Positions 39,767 through 48,376 of a DNA stretch of 64,000 nt are shown in pieces. The notes beneath the pieces are model-generated. The model saw only the letters and a list, made by a program, of their open reading frames with translations. It searched no databases and was not told the DNA's origin. The DNA is from an uncultured Oscillospiraceae bacterium. GTDB taxonomy: Bacteria > Bacillota > Clostridia > Oscillospirales > Ruminococcaceae. Location: positions 62,001-126,000 of the forward strand of contig CAKSIT010000003.1 in assembly GCA_934462925.1 (NCBI GenBank), in the 5' to 3' direction. The position numbers were made by a program, and so were the translations under genes. How positions within the stretch are numbered: the first letter of the stretch is position 1; the number at the start of each line of letters is the position of its first letter.

Positions 39767-41908
39767 ATGAAGAAAAGACGTATTTTATGCGGCGTACTTG
39801 CGGCTGCCTGCGCATTTTCAATGAGCGGCTGCTTTGATATGCCCCCCGAGGATTATATCGATGACACGACTGAAACCACGGATAGTGTTTCGTCCGTACC
39901 CGCAGACGGCGGCAGCGAGCCTTTGAAGCTTACAGGTTCGAGCGGCACGCGCATTTCGCTTGAGAACGACTCCCTCAAGATAACGCGCCGCACCCGTACC
40001 GAAACCGCGCCCATGGGCGAGAGCGGCTGGACTATCATGGTATACCTTTGCGGTACGGACCTTGAGTCCGCCTACGGCGCTGCGACGAGCGACCTTTACG
40101 AGGCGCTCAGCGCGCAGTACAGCGACGATGTTACGCTGATATTCCAGTCGGGCGGCACGGATGGCTGGCAGTGCGGCATTTCCTCGGACACGCTCGGGCG
40201 CTACGTTATGACGGACGGCGACATTGAGCTTGTGGAGGAGCTTCCCGCAGCAAGCATGGGCAGCGCGGACACGCTCGCTTCGTTCGTTTCGTGGGGCGTG
40301 CAGAACTACCCTGCGGCGAACATGGGGCTTATTTTCTGGAATCACGGCGGCGGCAGCATAAGCGGCGTGTGCTTTGACGAGCTTAACGACTCCGACAGCC
40401 TTTCGCTGCGCGAGATAGACCGGGCGCTCAACTCCGTTTACGACCGGATGACCGACAAGTTCGAGTTCATAGGCTTTGACGCGTGCCTTATGAGTACGCT
40501 TGAAACGGCGAATATCCTCGTTCCCTACGCAAACTATATGTTCGCTTCTGAGGAAACCGAGCCGGGCGGCGGCTGGGACTACACGTCGCTGTTCAACTTC
40601 CTTGCGGAAAACCCCGACGCTACGGGCGCGGAGCTTGGCGCTTTGCAGTGCGACAGCTACTACGAGCATTGCATAGATAACGGCGATTCGCTCGGCACTA
40701 CCTTTGCGATTACCGACCTGTCAAAGGTGGACGCGCTTGTTACGGCGTTCAACGATACCGCAAAGGAGCTGTACGAGAGCGGCAGCATAAACGGCATTGC
40801 CCGCGCGATAAACAGCGTTGACAACTTCGGCGGCAACACCCGCTCGGAGGGCTACACCAACATGGTGGACTTAGGCGGCATTCTTTCTGCGGTAAGCAGC
40901 TACGCGCCCTCTGCAAGCGCAGCGTTAAACGCGCTTGACGAGGCTGTTGTAAGCATAGTAAACGGCACTCTCCACGCGGACGCACGCGGGCTTTCGGTGT
41001 ACTTCCCGCTGTCTGTTCAGGGTACGGAGGAGCTTTCTATCCTTGCGGACATCTGCCCCAGCACATATTATCTCGCCCTTGTTGACGCAATTGCGTACGG
41101 CACAACGGGCGGCGACGTGCTGAATTACATCAACGACTCCATTTCGTTCGACGCTGAGGATATCTGGGACACCGATTACTCCGCGTACGACGATATCGGC
41201 ACGAACTCCGACGGGTTTGATTCCGCGGAAAACTGCGGCATGGGCGTAACCTCCGTGTACTTTGACGAGGACGGCGTTTACACCGTAACGCTCGAGGATA
41301 TGGACATATTCTGCTTTGCGGCGTGCAGCGTGTTCCTTGTAAGCGACGAGGGGTCTTACGTATACCTCGGCGAGGACGACGACGTTATCGTTGACTACGA
41401 CGCAAAAATGCTTCAGGACAACTTCGACGGCTCGTGGCTCACGCTTGACGGGACGATTCTCCCCATAGAGGTGGTGAGCGTTACCGACAAGGTAAGCGTT
41501 TACACCTGCCCGATAACGCTCAACGGCAAGCCCACGAACCTTCGCGTTGAGTACGACTGGGCGACGGGCGAATGGAGCATTGCGGGCGTATGGGGCGGTA
41601 TCGACAGCGAAACGGGTATGGCTTCGCGCGATACTGCCGAGCTTAAGACAGGCGACGTTATAGCGCCCGTTTACACCTTTGTTTACCCCGACGGCACTAC
41701 CGAGGACGTTGACGAAATCGAGATAAACTACGTCGAGGGCATGACGCCCGAATACGGCGCGCTTGCCGCTTCCGACTACAGCTACTCCATGACGCTCTAC
41801 GACGTATACGGCAACAGATACTTCACGGAGTATGTAACGTTCACGGTTAACGAGGACGGCTCTATCTACTTCTACGAGGATGAGCTTGACCTTGAAGCCT
41901 ACGGCTGA
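39767..41908 (+). CDS. Clostripain-family (C11) cysteine peptidase, lipoprotein
   Basis: A 713-residue secreted protease. It has a lipobox MSGC (Cys about 23) so it is anchored outside the membrane, and a C11 caspase-like core with catalytic His193 (FWNHGGG) and Cys240 (GFDACLMS). Members cut after Arg or Lys. The last about 240 residues form extra beta-rich domains of unknown role. The start is MKKRRILCGV at 39767 with AAGGAGG; the long in-frame extension lies inside the previous gene. Cotranscribed with the 39000 membrane protein. Confidence 0.9.
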   Translation: MKKRRILCGVLAAACAFSMSGCFDMPPEDYIDDTTETTDSVSSVPADGGSEPLKLTGSSGTRISLENDSLKITRRTRTETAPMGESGWTIMVYLCGTDLESAYGAATSDLYEALSAQYSDDVTLIFQSGGTDGWQCGISSDTLGRYVMTDGDIELVEELPAASMGSADTLASFVSWGVQNYPAANMGLIFWNHGGGSISGVCFDELNDSDSLSLREIDRALNSVYDRMTDKFEFIGFDACLMSTLETANILVPYANYMFASEETEPGGGWDYTSLFNFLAENPDATGAELGALQCDSYYEHCIDNGDSLGTTFAITDLSKVDALVTAFNDTAKELYESGSINGIARAINSVDNFGGNTRSEGYTNMVDLGGILSAVSSYAPSASAALNALDEAVVSIVNGTLHADARGLSVYFPLSVQGTEELSILADICPSTYYLALVDAIAYGTTGGDVLNYINDSISFDAEDIWDTDYSAYDDIGTNSDGFDSAENCGMGVTSVYFDEDGVYTVTLEDMDIFCFAACSVFLVSDEGSYVYLGEDDDVIVDYDAKMLQDNFDGSWLTLDGTILPIEVVSVTDKVSVYTCPITLNGKPTNLRVEYDWATGEWSIAGVWGGIDSETGMASRDTAELKTGDVIAPVYTFVYPDGTTEDVDEIEINYVEGMTPEYGALAASDYSYSMTLYDVYGNRYFTEYVTFTVNEDGSIYFYEDELDLEAYG

Positions 41909-41926
41909 TAGCGCAACATAACAAAG

Positions 41927-41960
41927 CTGCGGCGCTCATTGCGAGTGCCGCAGTATTTTT
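41927..41960. terminator. Terminator after the clostripain gene, bidirectional
   Basis: An 11-bp stem with one GU pair (41927-41937 with 41943-41953), then TATTTTT. It also closes the leftward disrupted gene. Confidence 0.75.
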
Positions 41961-42275
41961 ATGCAAGCTTGTCGAAACGCTCCAGCGCGTTTGCTATGAT
42001 TGCCGTGACCGTTTGTATAAGCGACGAGAGCGACTGCCGCTCCTGCGGCTTAGCCGCGCTGCGCTGTCCGTGCGCGGGCGTATGGTCCGCCCCGTGATGA
42101 CGATTTTAAGCGGGAAGCGCTGCGAACAGGGGAATGAAATCTCATTGCCCTGAAGCACGGGCGCGCCACAGGGGAAATTCTCCGCGCATATCATTGAGAA
42201 AAGCTGCTCCTCCGTCAGCCTTTCCGTTGAACGACATTTGTTGTATACCGATGTAAATGACCGAAAGAGTCTCAA
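41959..42275 (-). pseudogene. Frameshifted small gene of unknown function
   Basis: A leftward unit with promoter (42509-42537), a GGAAG and TTG start (42275), and a terminator. The first about 60 codons read well (MRLFRSFTSVYN, TEEQLFSMICAENF). After about position 42090 the frame turns Arg/Ser-rich and continues to a stop at 41994, whereas another frame from about 42090 to a stop at 41959 has amphipathic, gene-like sequence (LSSLIQTVTAIIANALERFDKLA split by frame). A frameshift is the simplest reading. M2 is inserted between its promoter and start. I see no homologue. Confidence 0.35.
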
Positions 42276-42327
42276 TTTATCGCTTCCTTTCCATATAATT
42301 TCCACGCTTCTGTAACCAACCAACTAA

Positions 42328-42500
42328 GGCAATACCGCACAAAGATTGTGCGTGTATTGCGCAGTCAGATTTTTCGTCAGATTGTACAATGAGGACGACG
42401 CAAGGCTGACGCCTTGCTAGGACGAATTGTGCAAGATGACGGAAAAGATGCAAGCAAGACACGTACAAAATCCAATAAATGGTCTTTGTGCGGTGTTGCC
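42328..42500. mobile_element. MITE-like element M2
   Basis: A 173-bp element with 18-bp terminal inverted repeats (42328-42345 and 42483-42500, 17 of 18 matching) flanked by a 4-bp direct repeat CTAA (42324-42327, 42501-42504). Same family as M1: 53 identical bases at 42356-42408 and the core hairpin at 42400-42417. It lacks the nested 60-bp insert of M1. It lies in the leader of the disrupted gene at 41959-42275. Confidence 0.8.
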
Positions 42501-42508
42501 CTAAGTCT

Positions 42509-42537
42509 ATTTTAATACGATAAAGTGCCAAAGTCAA
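42509..42537 (-). promoter_or_regulatory. Promoter of the disrupted small gene, interrupted by M2
   Basis: Minus strand TTGACT (42537-42532), 17-bp spacer, TAAAAT (42514-42509). The expected start falls at the M2 boundary, so transcription would begin inside or next to the element. Confidence 0.65.
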
Positions 42538-42609
42538 GCGAAACGGCAGAATTGTCGGTCAAACGCGCCAAATTGTCGCAAAATAACACCGCGCGAATGT
42601 TGGCGGCGC

Positions 42610-42641
42610 AAAAACAAAAGCCGCCCGAAAAACGGACGGCT
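42610..42641 (-). terminator. Terminator after the fumarase alpha gene
   Basis: Minus-strand stem of 9 bp with one mismatch (42633-42641 with 42619-42627) and a T-rich tail. No fumarase beta gene comes before it. The rest of 42501-42657 holds no ORF. Confidence 0.7.
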
Positions 42642-42657
42642 CTTGCAGTATGCAGTC

Positions 42658-43500
42658 TTAAATTACGGTGTGCGCGTGGCGGGTGACGTGGCAGCCTATG
42701 TTTACCGCCACGGGAAGCCCCGCTATATGCGTGGCGCTCTTTTCAATGTTCACGCAAAGCGCCGTTACAGTCCCGCCAAAGCCCTGCGAGCCTATGCCGA
42801 GCTTGTTTATTTCCTCGAGCATTCTCTGCTCCATATCTGCGTAGCGCTTTTCGGGGTGGCGCGCCGCAACGTCGCGGCAAAGCGCCTTTTTCGCGAGAAG
42901 CGCGCTGTACTCAAAGTCGCCGCCAATGCCAACGCCCACTATTATCGGCGGGCAGGGGTTGCTGCCCGCAAGCGAGGCGGTTTCCTTTACAAACGCCACT
43001 ATATCGTCCTCGCTCGCGGACGGCGTGAACATTTTAAGGCGGCTCATGTTTTCGCTGCCAAAGCCCTTTGGCGCGGCGGTAAGCTCTATTTTGTCGCCCG
43101 GGACTATGCGCGTATGTATAACGGCGGGGGTATTGTTGTTGGTGTTAACGCGCTCCAGCGGGTCGCCTACTATGGAAAGACGCAGCCTGCCCTCTACATA
43201 GCCCTTTGCAACGCCCGCGTTCACCGCGTCCTCGAACGCGCCGCCCGTAATATGCACGTCCTGCCCTACCTCCGCGAAGATAACGGCCATTCCCGTGTCC
43301 TGACAGATGGGCACGCCGAGACTGTCCGCGCATTCAAGGTTTTCTATAAGGTCGCCCAGAACGCTGCGGCATACGGCGCTTTCCTCCTTTGCCTGCGCGC
43401 ATTCTATGCAGCGCCTTGTGGCTTCGGGCAGGTGAAGATTAGCCCTTACGCAAAGCTCTGCTACGGCTTCAGTTATTTCAGCAGCATTTATTTCTCGCAT
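42658..43500 (-). CDS. Class I fumarate/tartrate dehydratase, alpha subunit
   Basis: A 280-residue iron-sulfur hydro-lyase alpha chain that carries the [4Fe-4S] cluster, which activates the substrate in the reversible hydration of fumarate to malate. The three cysteines expected as ligands are in VPICQDTGM, SNPCPP and NIGCH; the segment GSENMSRLKMF is also typical. Two-subunit enzymes need a beta chain (fumarase C-terminal part), usually encoded next door; none is found here on either side. It has AAAGGA before its start and comes 90 bases after the amidohydrolase gene, in the fabD-aroE-aroK-amidohydrolase operon direction. Confidence 0.9.
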   Translation of the reverse strand: MREINAAEITEAVAELCVRANLHLPEATRRCIECAQAKEESAVCRSVLGDLIENLECADSLGVPICQDTGMAVIFAEVGQDVHITGGAFEDAVNAGVAKGYVEGRLRLSIVGDPLERVNTNNNTPAVIHTRIVPGDKIELTAAPKGFGSENMSRLKMFTPSASEDDIVAFVKETASLAGSNPCPPIIVGVGIGGDFEYSALLAKKALCRDVAARHPEKRYADMEQRMLEEINKLGIGSQGFGGTVTALCVNIEKSATHIAGLPVAVNIGCHVTRHAHTVI

Positions 43501-43590
43501 TTCATTATTCCTTTCATGGGGTTGTGGTTCGCGCCCGTGCGGAGCGTTTGTGCGCGGCGCTTGCTTTGTTGTATGCGCTTTCGCCGCGCG

Positions 43591-44775
43591 TCAGTCCGCC
43601 TTGAACGCTTCCTTTCCGTTTACGAAAACGAGCTTTGGCGTTACGCGCAGGTCGAGCGGGTCGCCGTCGAAAAGCGAAAAGTCCGCGTCCTTGCCGGCGG
43701 CTATAGAGCCTAAGCGGCCGTCAACGCCGATTATTTCGGCTGCGGTAATGGTTATCGCGCGCAGGGCGGTTTCGCGGTCAAGCCCGCCGCGCACGGCGAG
43801 CGCCGCGGTAAGCGGCAGGTACTGTATCGGCGTTTCGGGGTGGTCGGTGCAGATAGCGAAGCGTATGCCGTTTTTGTGGAGAACTGCGGGCGTCGTTATT
43901 TCGTGGTTGTGAAGCTCGGGCTTGCCCCTGTCGCCGAAAAGCGGTCCTACTATTACGGCGGGGGAGTCCTCCGCAAGCTCGTCGGCAATTACCGCGCCGT
44001 CCGTGCAATGGATAAGCACATAGTCGAGCGAAAACTCCTTTGCAAGGCGTATCGCCGTGAAAATATCGTCCGCGCGGTGAACGTGAAAGTGCGCTTTAAG
44101 CGGGTGTTCCTTGCCGAAAAGCGGCAGCAGCGCCTCGCATTTCGCGTCGTAGTCGGGCAGGGAAACCTCGTCGTCCGTACCCTTAAGGCGCTCATATTCC
44201 TCAAGGTCGTCGCGGTAGCGGCGCGCCTTTGTAAGCTGCTCGCGTATTATCGCGGCTACAGCCATGCGCGTTACGGGCGTTTCGTCGCGGTCGTTATAGG
44301 TGTTTTTCGGGTTCTCGCCAAGGGCGAATTTTATTGCGCAGGGGGATTGCACTACAAGCTTGTCCACGCGCTTAGAGCCGTGCGTTTTCATCACAAGAAA
44401 GCTGCCGCCCACGGGGTTTGCGCTGCCTACTCCCGTGCAGACCGACGTAACTCCCGCCTGCACCGCGTCGGTATAGCAGCGGTCGAGCGGGTTTATGCTG
44501 TCTATAGCGCGCAGCTGCGGGGTAGAGGGGTCGGTGTCCTCGTTGCCGTCCTCGCCCTCGAAGCACAGGCTGTCCTCCCACATACCTATGTGGCAGTGCG
44601 CGTCGATAAACCCGGGGTACATCGTAAGCCCGTGCGCGTCGATAACCTCGCCGCCGTCGGGGGCGTAAGCGCTCATTTCGCCGATTTCGGCGAATTTGCC
44701 GTCTGCAATGCGTGCAAAGCCGCTTTCGATAACGCGCCCCTCCATTGTTCCTATTTTTGCGTTGATTATGGTCAT
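43591..44775 (-). CDS. Amidohydrolase-family metal-dependent hydrolase
   Basis: A 394-residue TIM-barrel hydrolase of the imidazolonepropionase/dihydroorotase-like superfamily. The metal-binding His60 and His62 (PGFIDAHCHIGMWED), His around FHVHRAD and the Asp in ICTDHPETP match the pattern. The substrate of this group is typically an amide or cyclic amide; none can be assigned. Its start overlaps the aroK stop by four bases, so it is coupled to the shikimate genes, probably without a pathway link. Confidence 0.85.
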   Translation of the reverse strand: MTIINAKIGTMEGRVIESGFARIADGKFAEIGEMSAYAPDGGEVIDAHGLTMYPGFIDAHCHIGMWEDSLCFEGEDGNEDTDPSTPQLRAIDSINPLDRCYTDAVQAGVTSVCTGVGSANPVGGSFLVMKTHGSKRVDKLVVQSPCAIKFALGENPKNTYNDRDETPVTRMAVAAIIREQLTKARRYRDDLEEYERLKGTDDEVSLPDYDAKCEALLPLFGKEHPLKAHFHVHRADDIFTAIRLAKEFSLDYVLIHCTDGAVIADELAEDSPAVIVGPLFGDRGKPELHNHEITTPAVLHKNGIRFAICTDHPETPIQYLPLTAALAVRGGLDRETALRAITITAAEIIGVDGRLGSIAAGKDADFSLFDGDPLDLRVTPKLVFVNGKEAFKAD

Positions 44776-45290
44776 ATTTTTCCGTTTTCCTCAAAGTATT
44801 GCGAAAGTTTAACGATTTCCTGCACTATAACGCGGTCCGCGCCGTTGCCGTTTACCATGCAGGCGCTGTTGCGGCGGTAGATTTCCGCGCGCTTTTCGTA
44901 GAGCGCGCGCAGCTGTTCGGGCGTGTTCTGCATTACCAGCGGGCGGTTGCGGTCGCCCTTTATGCGCGAATAGCACACCTCGAAGCTTGTGTTTATGTAC
45001 ACGCACAGCCCGCTTTCGCGCGCGTATTCCGCGGTGCGGTCGTTAATGAGCGCGCCGCCGCCCGTAGCCACAACGTTCCCGCCCGAAAGCTCGCGGATAT
45101 AGCGCGCTTCAAGCTCCCTGAAATGCGGCTCGCCGAACTGCTCGAAAATCTGCGGGATAGTCAGCCCCTCGCGCTGTACGATGTACTTGTCAAGGTCGAT
45201 GAAATCGCGCCCCAGCCGCTGCGACAGCATTCTGCCGATGTGACTTTTGCCGCAGCCCATAAAGCCGCACAGGTATATGGAAAGGCTCAT
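44772..45290 (-). CDS. aroK: Shikimate kinase
   Basis: A 172-residue P-loop kinase that phosphorylates shikimate at the 3-hydroxyl in the aromatic amino acid pathway. Walker A GFMGCGKSHIG (about 9-19), the shikimate-binding DKYIV and FRELEARYIRELS segments, and GGGALIN fit the family. It overlaps both neighbours by four bases: aroE upstream and the amidohydrolase downstream. Confidence 0.95.
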   Translation of the reverse strand: MSLSIYLCGFMGCGKSHIGRMLSQRLGRDFIDLDKYIVQREGLTIPQIFEQFGEPHFRELEARYIRELSGGNVVATGGGALINDRTAEYARESGLCVYINTSFEVCYSRIKGDRNRPLVMQNTPEQLRALYEKRAEIYRRNSACMVNGNGADRVIVQEIVKLSQYFEENGKI

Positions 45291-46132
45291 ACAAGCGCCT
45301 CCATGTCGGAGATAAGTCGGTCGATATCCTCCTTTTTATAAGAAGCGCCGTCCCATATCTCGTGCGCCGCCACAGCCTGCAAAACAAGCATAGCCATTCC
45401 CGTCATTGCAGCAGCGCCCTTTTCGCGCGCGGTTTTTGCAAGCAGCGTAACGCTCGGGTTGTACACCGCGTCAAATACGTGTTTCACGCCGTCAAGCACC
45501 TCGGGCGCGCAGGGCATTCTGTCGGTTTTGGGGAACATTCCCACGGGGCAGGCGTTTACAAGCAGGTCGAAGCGCGCGCCGCCCAAATCGTCCGCAGAAA
45601 GCCCCGAGCCGCTTATCTGCGCGGTCTTAACGGAAGCGTCGGGCTTCATTTCGCGTATCTCGCGCACTACCTCGTCCGCGAGAGCCTTGTCGCTCGGCAG
45701 GTGCGCTATGGTAAGCCGCCCGCCCGAAAGCGCCGTTTCTATAGCCATCATGCGCCCCACGCCGCCGCAGCCTATCAGCAGCACGTCGGAGCAGAGCGAA
45801 GCGCCCAGCATTTCAATGGATTTCGTGAAGCCCAGCACGTCCGTGTTGAAGCCCTCGGAGCGCTCGCCGTTCTTAACGCAGTTTACGCTGCCGTAGCGCT
45901 TAGCGCCGTCGGACAGGGAAGCGCAGAACAGGATTATGCCCACCTTGTGCGGGATAGTGATGTTAAAGCCGTCAAGCGAGCGCAGCAGCGGGTAATTGCT
46001 TTCAAGCTCCTCGGGCGCAATGTCGTAGAGCTTGTATTCCACGGTTTCGCCGCTAAGCTCGAAAAGGCGCGTGTGTATCTGCGGCGAAAGCGAATGCCCG
46101 AGCGGGTGACCGATAAGTCCGAATTTTCTCAT
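45287..46132 (-). CDS. aroE: Shikimate 5-dehydrogenase
   Basis: A 281-residue NADPH-dependent dehydrogenase that reduces 3-dehydroshikimate to shikimate. The N-terminal substrate domain has GHSLSPQIH (conserved Ser) and FNITIPHK (catalytic Lys), and the Rossmann domain has LLIGCGGVGRMMA. The last residues DRLISDMEALV are complete. It follows fabD by 11 bases and overlaps aroK by four, so the shikimate steps 4 and 5 are cotranslated. Confidence 0.95.
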   Translation of the reverse strand: MRKFGLIGHPLGHSLSPQIHTRLFELSGETVEYKLYDIAPEELESNYPLLRSLDGFNITIPHKVGIILFCASLSDGAKRYGSVNCVKNGERSEGFNTDVLGFTKSIEMLGASLCSDVLLIGCGGVGRMMAIETALSGGRLTIAHLPSDKALADEVVREIREMKPDASVKTAQISGSGLSADDLGGARFDLLVNACPVGMFPKTDRMPCAPEVLDGVKHVFDAVYNPSVTLLAKTAREKGAAAMTGMAMLVLQAVAAHEIWDGASYKKEDIDRLISDMEALV

Positions 46133-46143
46133 GTCGCGCCTCC

Positions 46144-47067
46144 TTATGCCTTAAGCGCCGCGAGCGCCTTGTCAAGCGTTTCGCAGTTCTCAATGTTATA
46201 GGCGCGTGCGGTGCGCCACGTCTTTTTAACAAGACCCGTAAGCACCTTGCCGGGACCTAGCTCAACGTAGGCGTCAATACCGTCCGCGTTCATCGCTTCA
46301 AGCTCCGCGACAAAGCGCACGGGCGAGCATATGTGCGCGGAAAGGTACGCGGGCATATCCGCGAAATCCGTAAGGCGCTTTCCGTAGAGGTTAGAGTAAA
46401 ACGCGCAGTTAGGCTGCGCAAAGGTAAAGCCCGCAATCGCTGCCTTGTACTCCTCCGCAGCGCCCGCCATAAGCTTTGTATGGAACGCAGCGGACACCGC
46501 AAGCTTCACCGACCGCTTGCCAAGCTCCGTGAGAGCAGCGCACGCGGCGTCTACAGCGGCGGCCTCGCCCGCAATAACGGTCTGCACGGGGCAGTTGTAG
46601 TTTGCGGGCGCGACAAAGCCGTCCACCTGCGCGCAAATCTTTTCTATCGTTTCATTGTCGCAGCCTATTACCGCCGCCATAGCGCCGCTGCTGTTCTCCG
46701 CAGCCTTTGCCATAGCCTCGCTGCGAAGCTTTATCGCCTTGTATGCGCTTTCAAGGGAGAGCATTCCGCTTGCGTACATTGCAGCGTACTCGCCGAGCGA
46801 ATGCCCCGCGACAGCCGCGTTTTCAATGCCGTTTTCGCGCGCGGCGGTAAGCGCTAAAAGCGATACCGTGAATATAGCGGGCTGCGAGAGCCGCGTCTGC
46901 GCAAGCTCCTCGGGGGTGCTGTCGCAAAGCCGCTTCATTATATCAAAGCCCATTATGTCGCTCCCGCACTCGAGTATTTCGCGCGCAGCGCCGTATTTCT
47001 GCGCGATATCCGCGCCCATTGAGGGGTACTGCGAGCCCTGTCCCGAAAATAAAAACGCCGTTTTCAT
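46144..47067 (-). CDS. fabD: Malonyl-CoA:ACP transacylase
   Basis: A 307-residue transacylase loading malonyl groups from CoA onto acyl carrier protein. The active-site serine is in AGHSLGEY (about residue 90), the substrate-binding Arg/Gln are in FSGQGSQYPSMG at the start, and the catalytic His is in AAFHTKLM. It is the first gene of a leftward operon and faces the rightward fabH-acc operon, an unusual split since most clostridia keep fabD inside that operon. Confidence 0.96.
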   Translation of the reverse strand: MKTAFLFSGQGSQYPSMGADIAQKYGAAREILECGSDIMGFDIMKRLCDSTPEELAQTRLSQPAIFTVSLLALTAARENGIENAAVAGHSLGEYAAMYASGMLSLESAYKAIKLRSEAMAKAAENSSGAMAAVIGCDNETIEKICAQVDGFVAPANYNCPVQTVIAGEAAAVDAACAALTELGKRSVKLAVSAAFHTKLMAGAAEEYKAAIAGFTFAQPNCAFYSNLYGKRLTDFADMPAYLSAHICSPVRFVAELEAMNADGIDAYVELGPGKVLTGLVKKTWRTARAYNIENCETLDKALAALKA

Positions 47068-47173
47068 AAATAGTTGTCCTCCGTATTTTTTTGCCGCCCG
47101 CCCTCGCAGAAAAATTTTTTTGAAATACCTGCGACCACACGCGCGTTTTTTTGTCTATCTAGGTGAAAAGCTG

Positions 47174-47202
47174 TTGACAAAACCCGCCCGATACAGTAAA
47201 AT
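47174..47202 (+). promoter_or_regulatory. Promoter of the fabH-acc operon
   Basis: TTGACA at 47174-47179, 17-bp spacer, TAAAAT at 47197-47202. I find no convincing promoter for fabD on the other strand in the 106 bases before it, though TTGTCA overlapping this -35 is a candidate. Confidence 0.8.
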
Positions 47203-47240
47203 ATAAAGTGGCGTTCTGTTGCAGACATATCACCGAATAT

Positions 47241-47264
47241 CCCGTACGGGCGGAAAATCCGCCC
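47241..47264 (+). promoter_or_regulatory. Leader hairpin before fabH
   Basis: CCCGTACGGG (47241-47250) is a palindrome, and GGGCGGA/TCCGCCC (47248-47264) makes a 7-bp stem with a 3-base loop; the two cannot both form in full. No T run follows. May be an mRNA stabiliser or regulatory element; no match to a known FapR or FabT operator. Confidence 0.4.
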
Positions 47265-47313
47265 ACGAGTATATTATACATTATTATTGAAATAAAATCA
47301 AGGAGATTTTTTA

Positions 47314-48312
47314 ATGAGCGGAATCGAAATTATCGGGACAGGAAGCTACGTCCCCGAATTTGTTGCGGATAACGACAAGTTTTCCGAGTTTCTGGACACC
47401 TCGGACGAGTGGATTTACCCTCGCACGGGTATAAAGCAGCGGCATATCCTCACGGACAAGCCAAACTACTTTATGGGCGCAAAGGCGGCTGAAAGCGCGC
47501 TTGAAAACGCGGGAGTTGCCGCTGCGGATATCGACCTTATCATAGTATCCACCTGCACGCCCGACTTTTTCTACCCGTCCATGGCGTGCCTTATCCAAAA
47601 GCGCATAGGCGCGGGCAACGCCGCGTGCTTCGACGTGAACAGCGCCTGCACGGGTTTTATCACGGCGCTTGACGTTGCGCACAAGTACCTGAGTGCGGGC
47701 GTGTACAAAACAATTCTCGTAGTATCGAGCGAGCGCCTTTCGGGTCAGATTGACTACACCGACCGCTCCAACTGCATTCTTTTCGGCGACGCTGCGGGCG
47801 CGTGCGTTGTAAGGCGCTCCGAGGGGAGCTTCTATTCGTTCCTCGGCGCGGCGGGCGACGAGTTCGAGAGTCTTTACTGCAAGATAAACTACAACTCCAA
47901 CTGCCCGTTCTTCACGTCTATGGACGATTTTTACGGCGGGCGGTTCGACACGTTTGCAAAGAACAACTGCCTGCAGATGGACGGTCACGCGGTATACAAG
48001 TTCGCGTGCAACGCAATGGCGGACGCTGTGCGCAACGTTCTTACGCAAAGCGGCGAGGGCGTAGACGACATAGGGCTGCTCATACCCCATCAGGCGAATA
48101 TCCGCATTATCAACAAGTCTGCGGAAATGCTCGGAGTACCCTCCGAAAAGGTATATTCCAACATAGAGCGCATGGGCAACGTTTCAAGCGCGTGCATTCC
48201 CATTTGCCTTGACGAGGCGCGCCGCGCAGGCAAGGTAGAAAAGGGGACGAAACTCTGCCTTGTGGGCTTTGGCGCGGGGCTTACCTACGGTGCGATTTAT
48301 ATGCAGGTATAA
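47314..48312 (+). CDS. fabH: Beta-ketoacyl-ACP synthase III
   Basis: A 332-residue thiolase-fold enzyme that starts fatty acid synthesis by condensing acetyl-CoA with malonyl-ACP. The Cys-His-Asn triad is visible as Cys112 (DVNSACTGF), His in LIPHQANIRI (about 254) and Asn in MGNVSSACIP (about 284). AAGGAG precedes the ATG. It is first in the rightward operon. No enoyl-ACP reductase (fabK/fabI) is found in the window, so that step is encoded elsewhere. Confidence 0.95.
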   Translation: MSGIEIIGTGSYVPEFVADNDKFSEFLDTSDEWIYPRTGIKQRHILTDKPNYFMGAKAAESALENAGVAAADIDLIIVSTCTPDFFYPSMACLIQKRIGAGNAACFDVNSACTGFITALDVAHKYLSAGVYKTILVVSSERLSGQIDYTDRSNCILFGDAAGACVVRRSEGSFYSFLGAAGDEFESLYCKINYNSNCPFFTSMDDFYGGRFDTFAKNNCLQMDGHAVYKFACNAMADAVRNVLTQSGEGVDDIGLLIPHQANIRIINKSAEMLGVPSEKVYSNIERMGNVSSACIPICLDEARRAGKVEKGTKLCLVGFGAGLTYGAIYMQV

Positions 48313-48376
48313 TTTTCCTGTCGATGACAACAATAGAGTACAGAAATATAGGGGCGACCCTTGAAAGGACAGAATC

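Noticed and set aside
47241..47264. FapR-type operator before fabH
   Set aside because: The palindrome does not match the FapR or FabT consensus as I know it, and it lies 40 bases past the -10.
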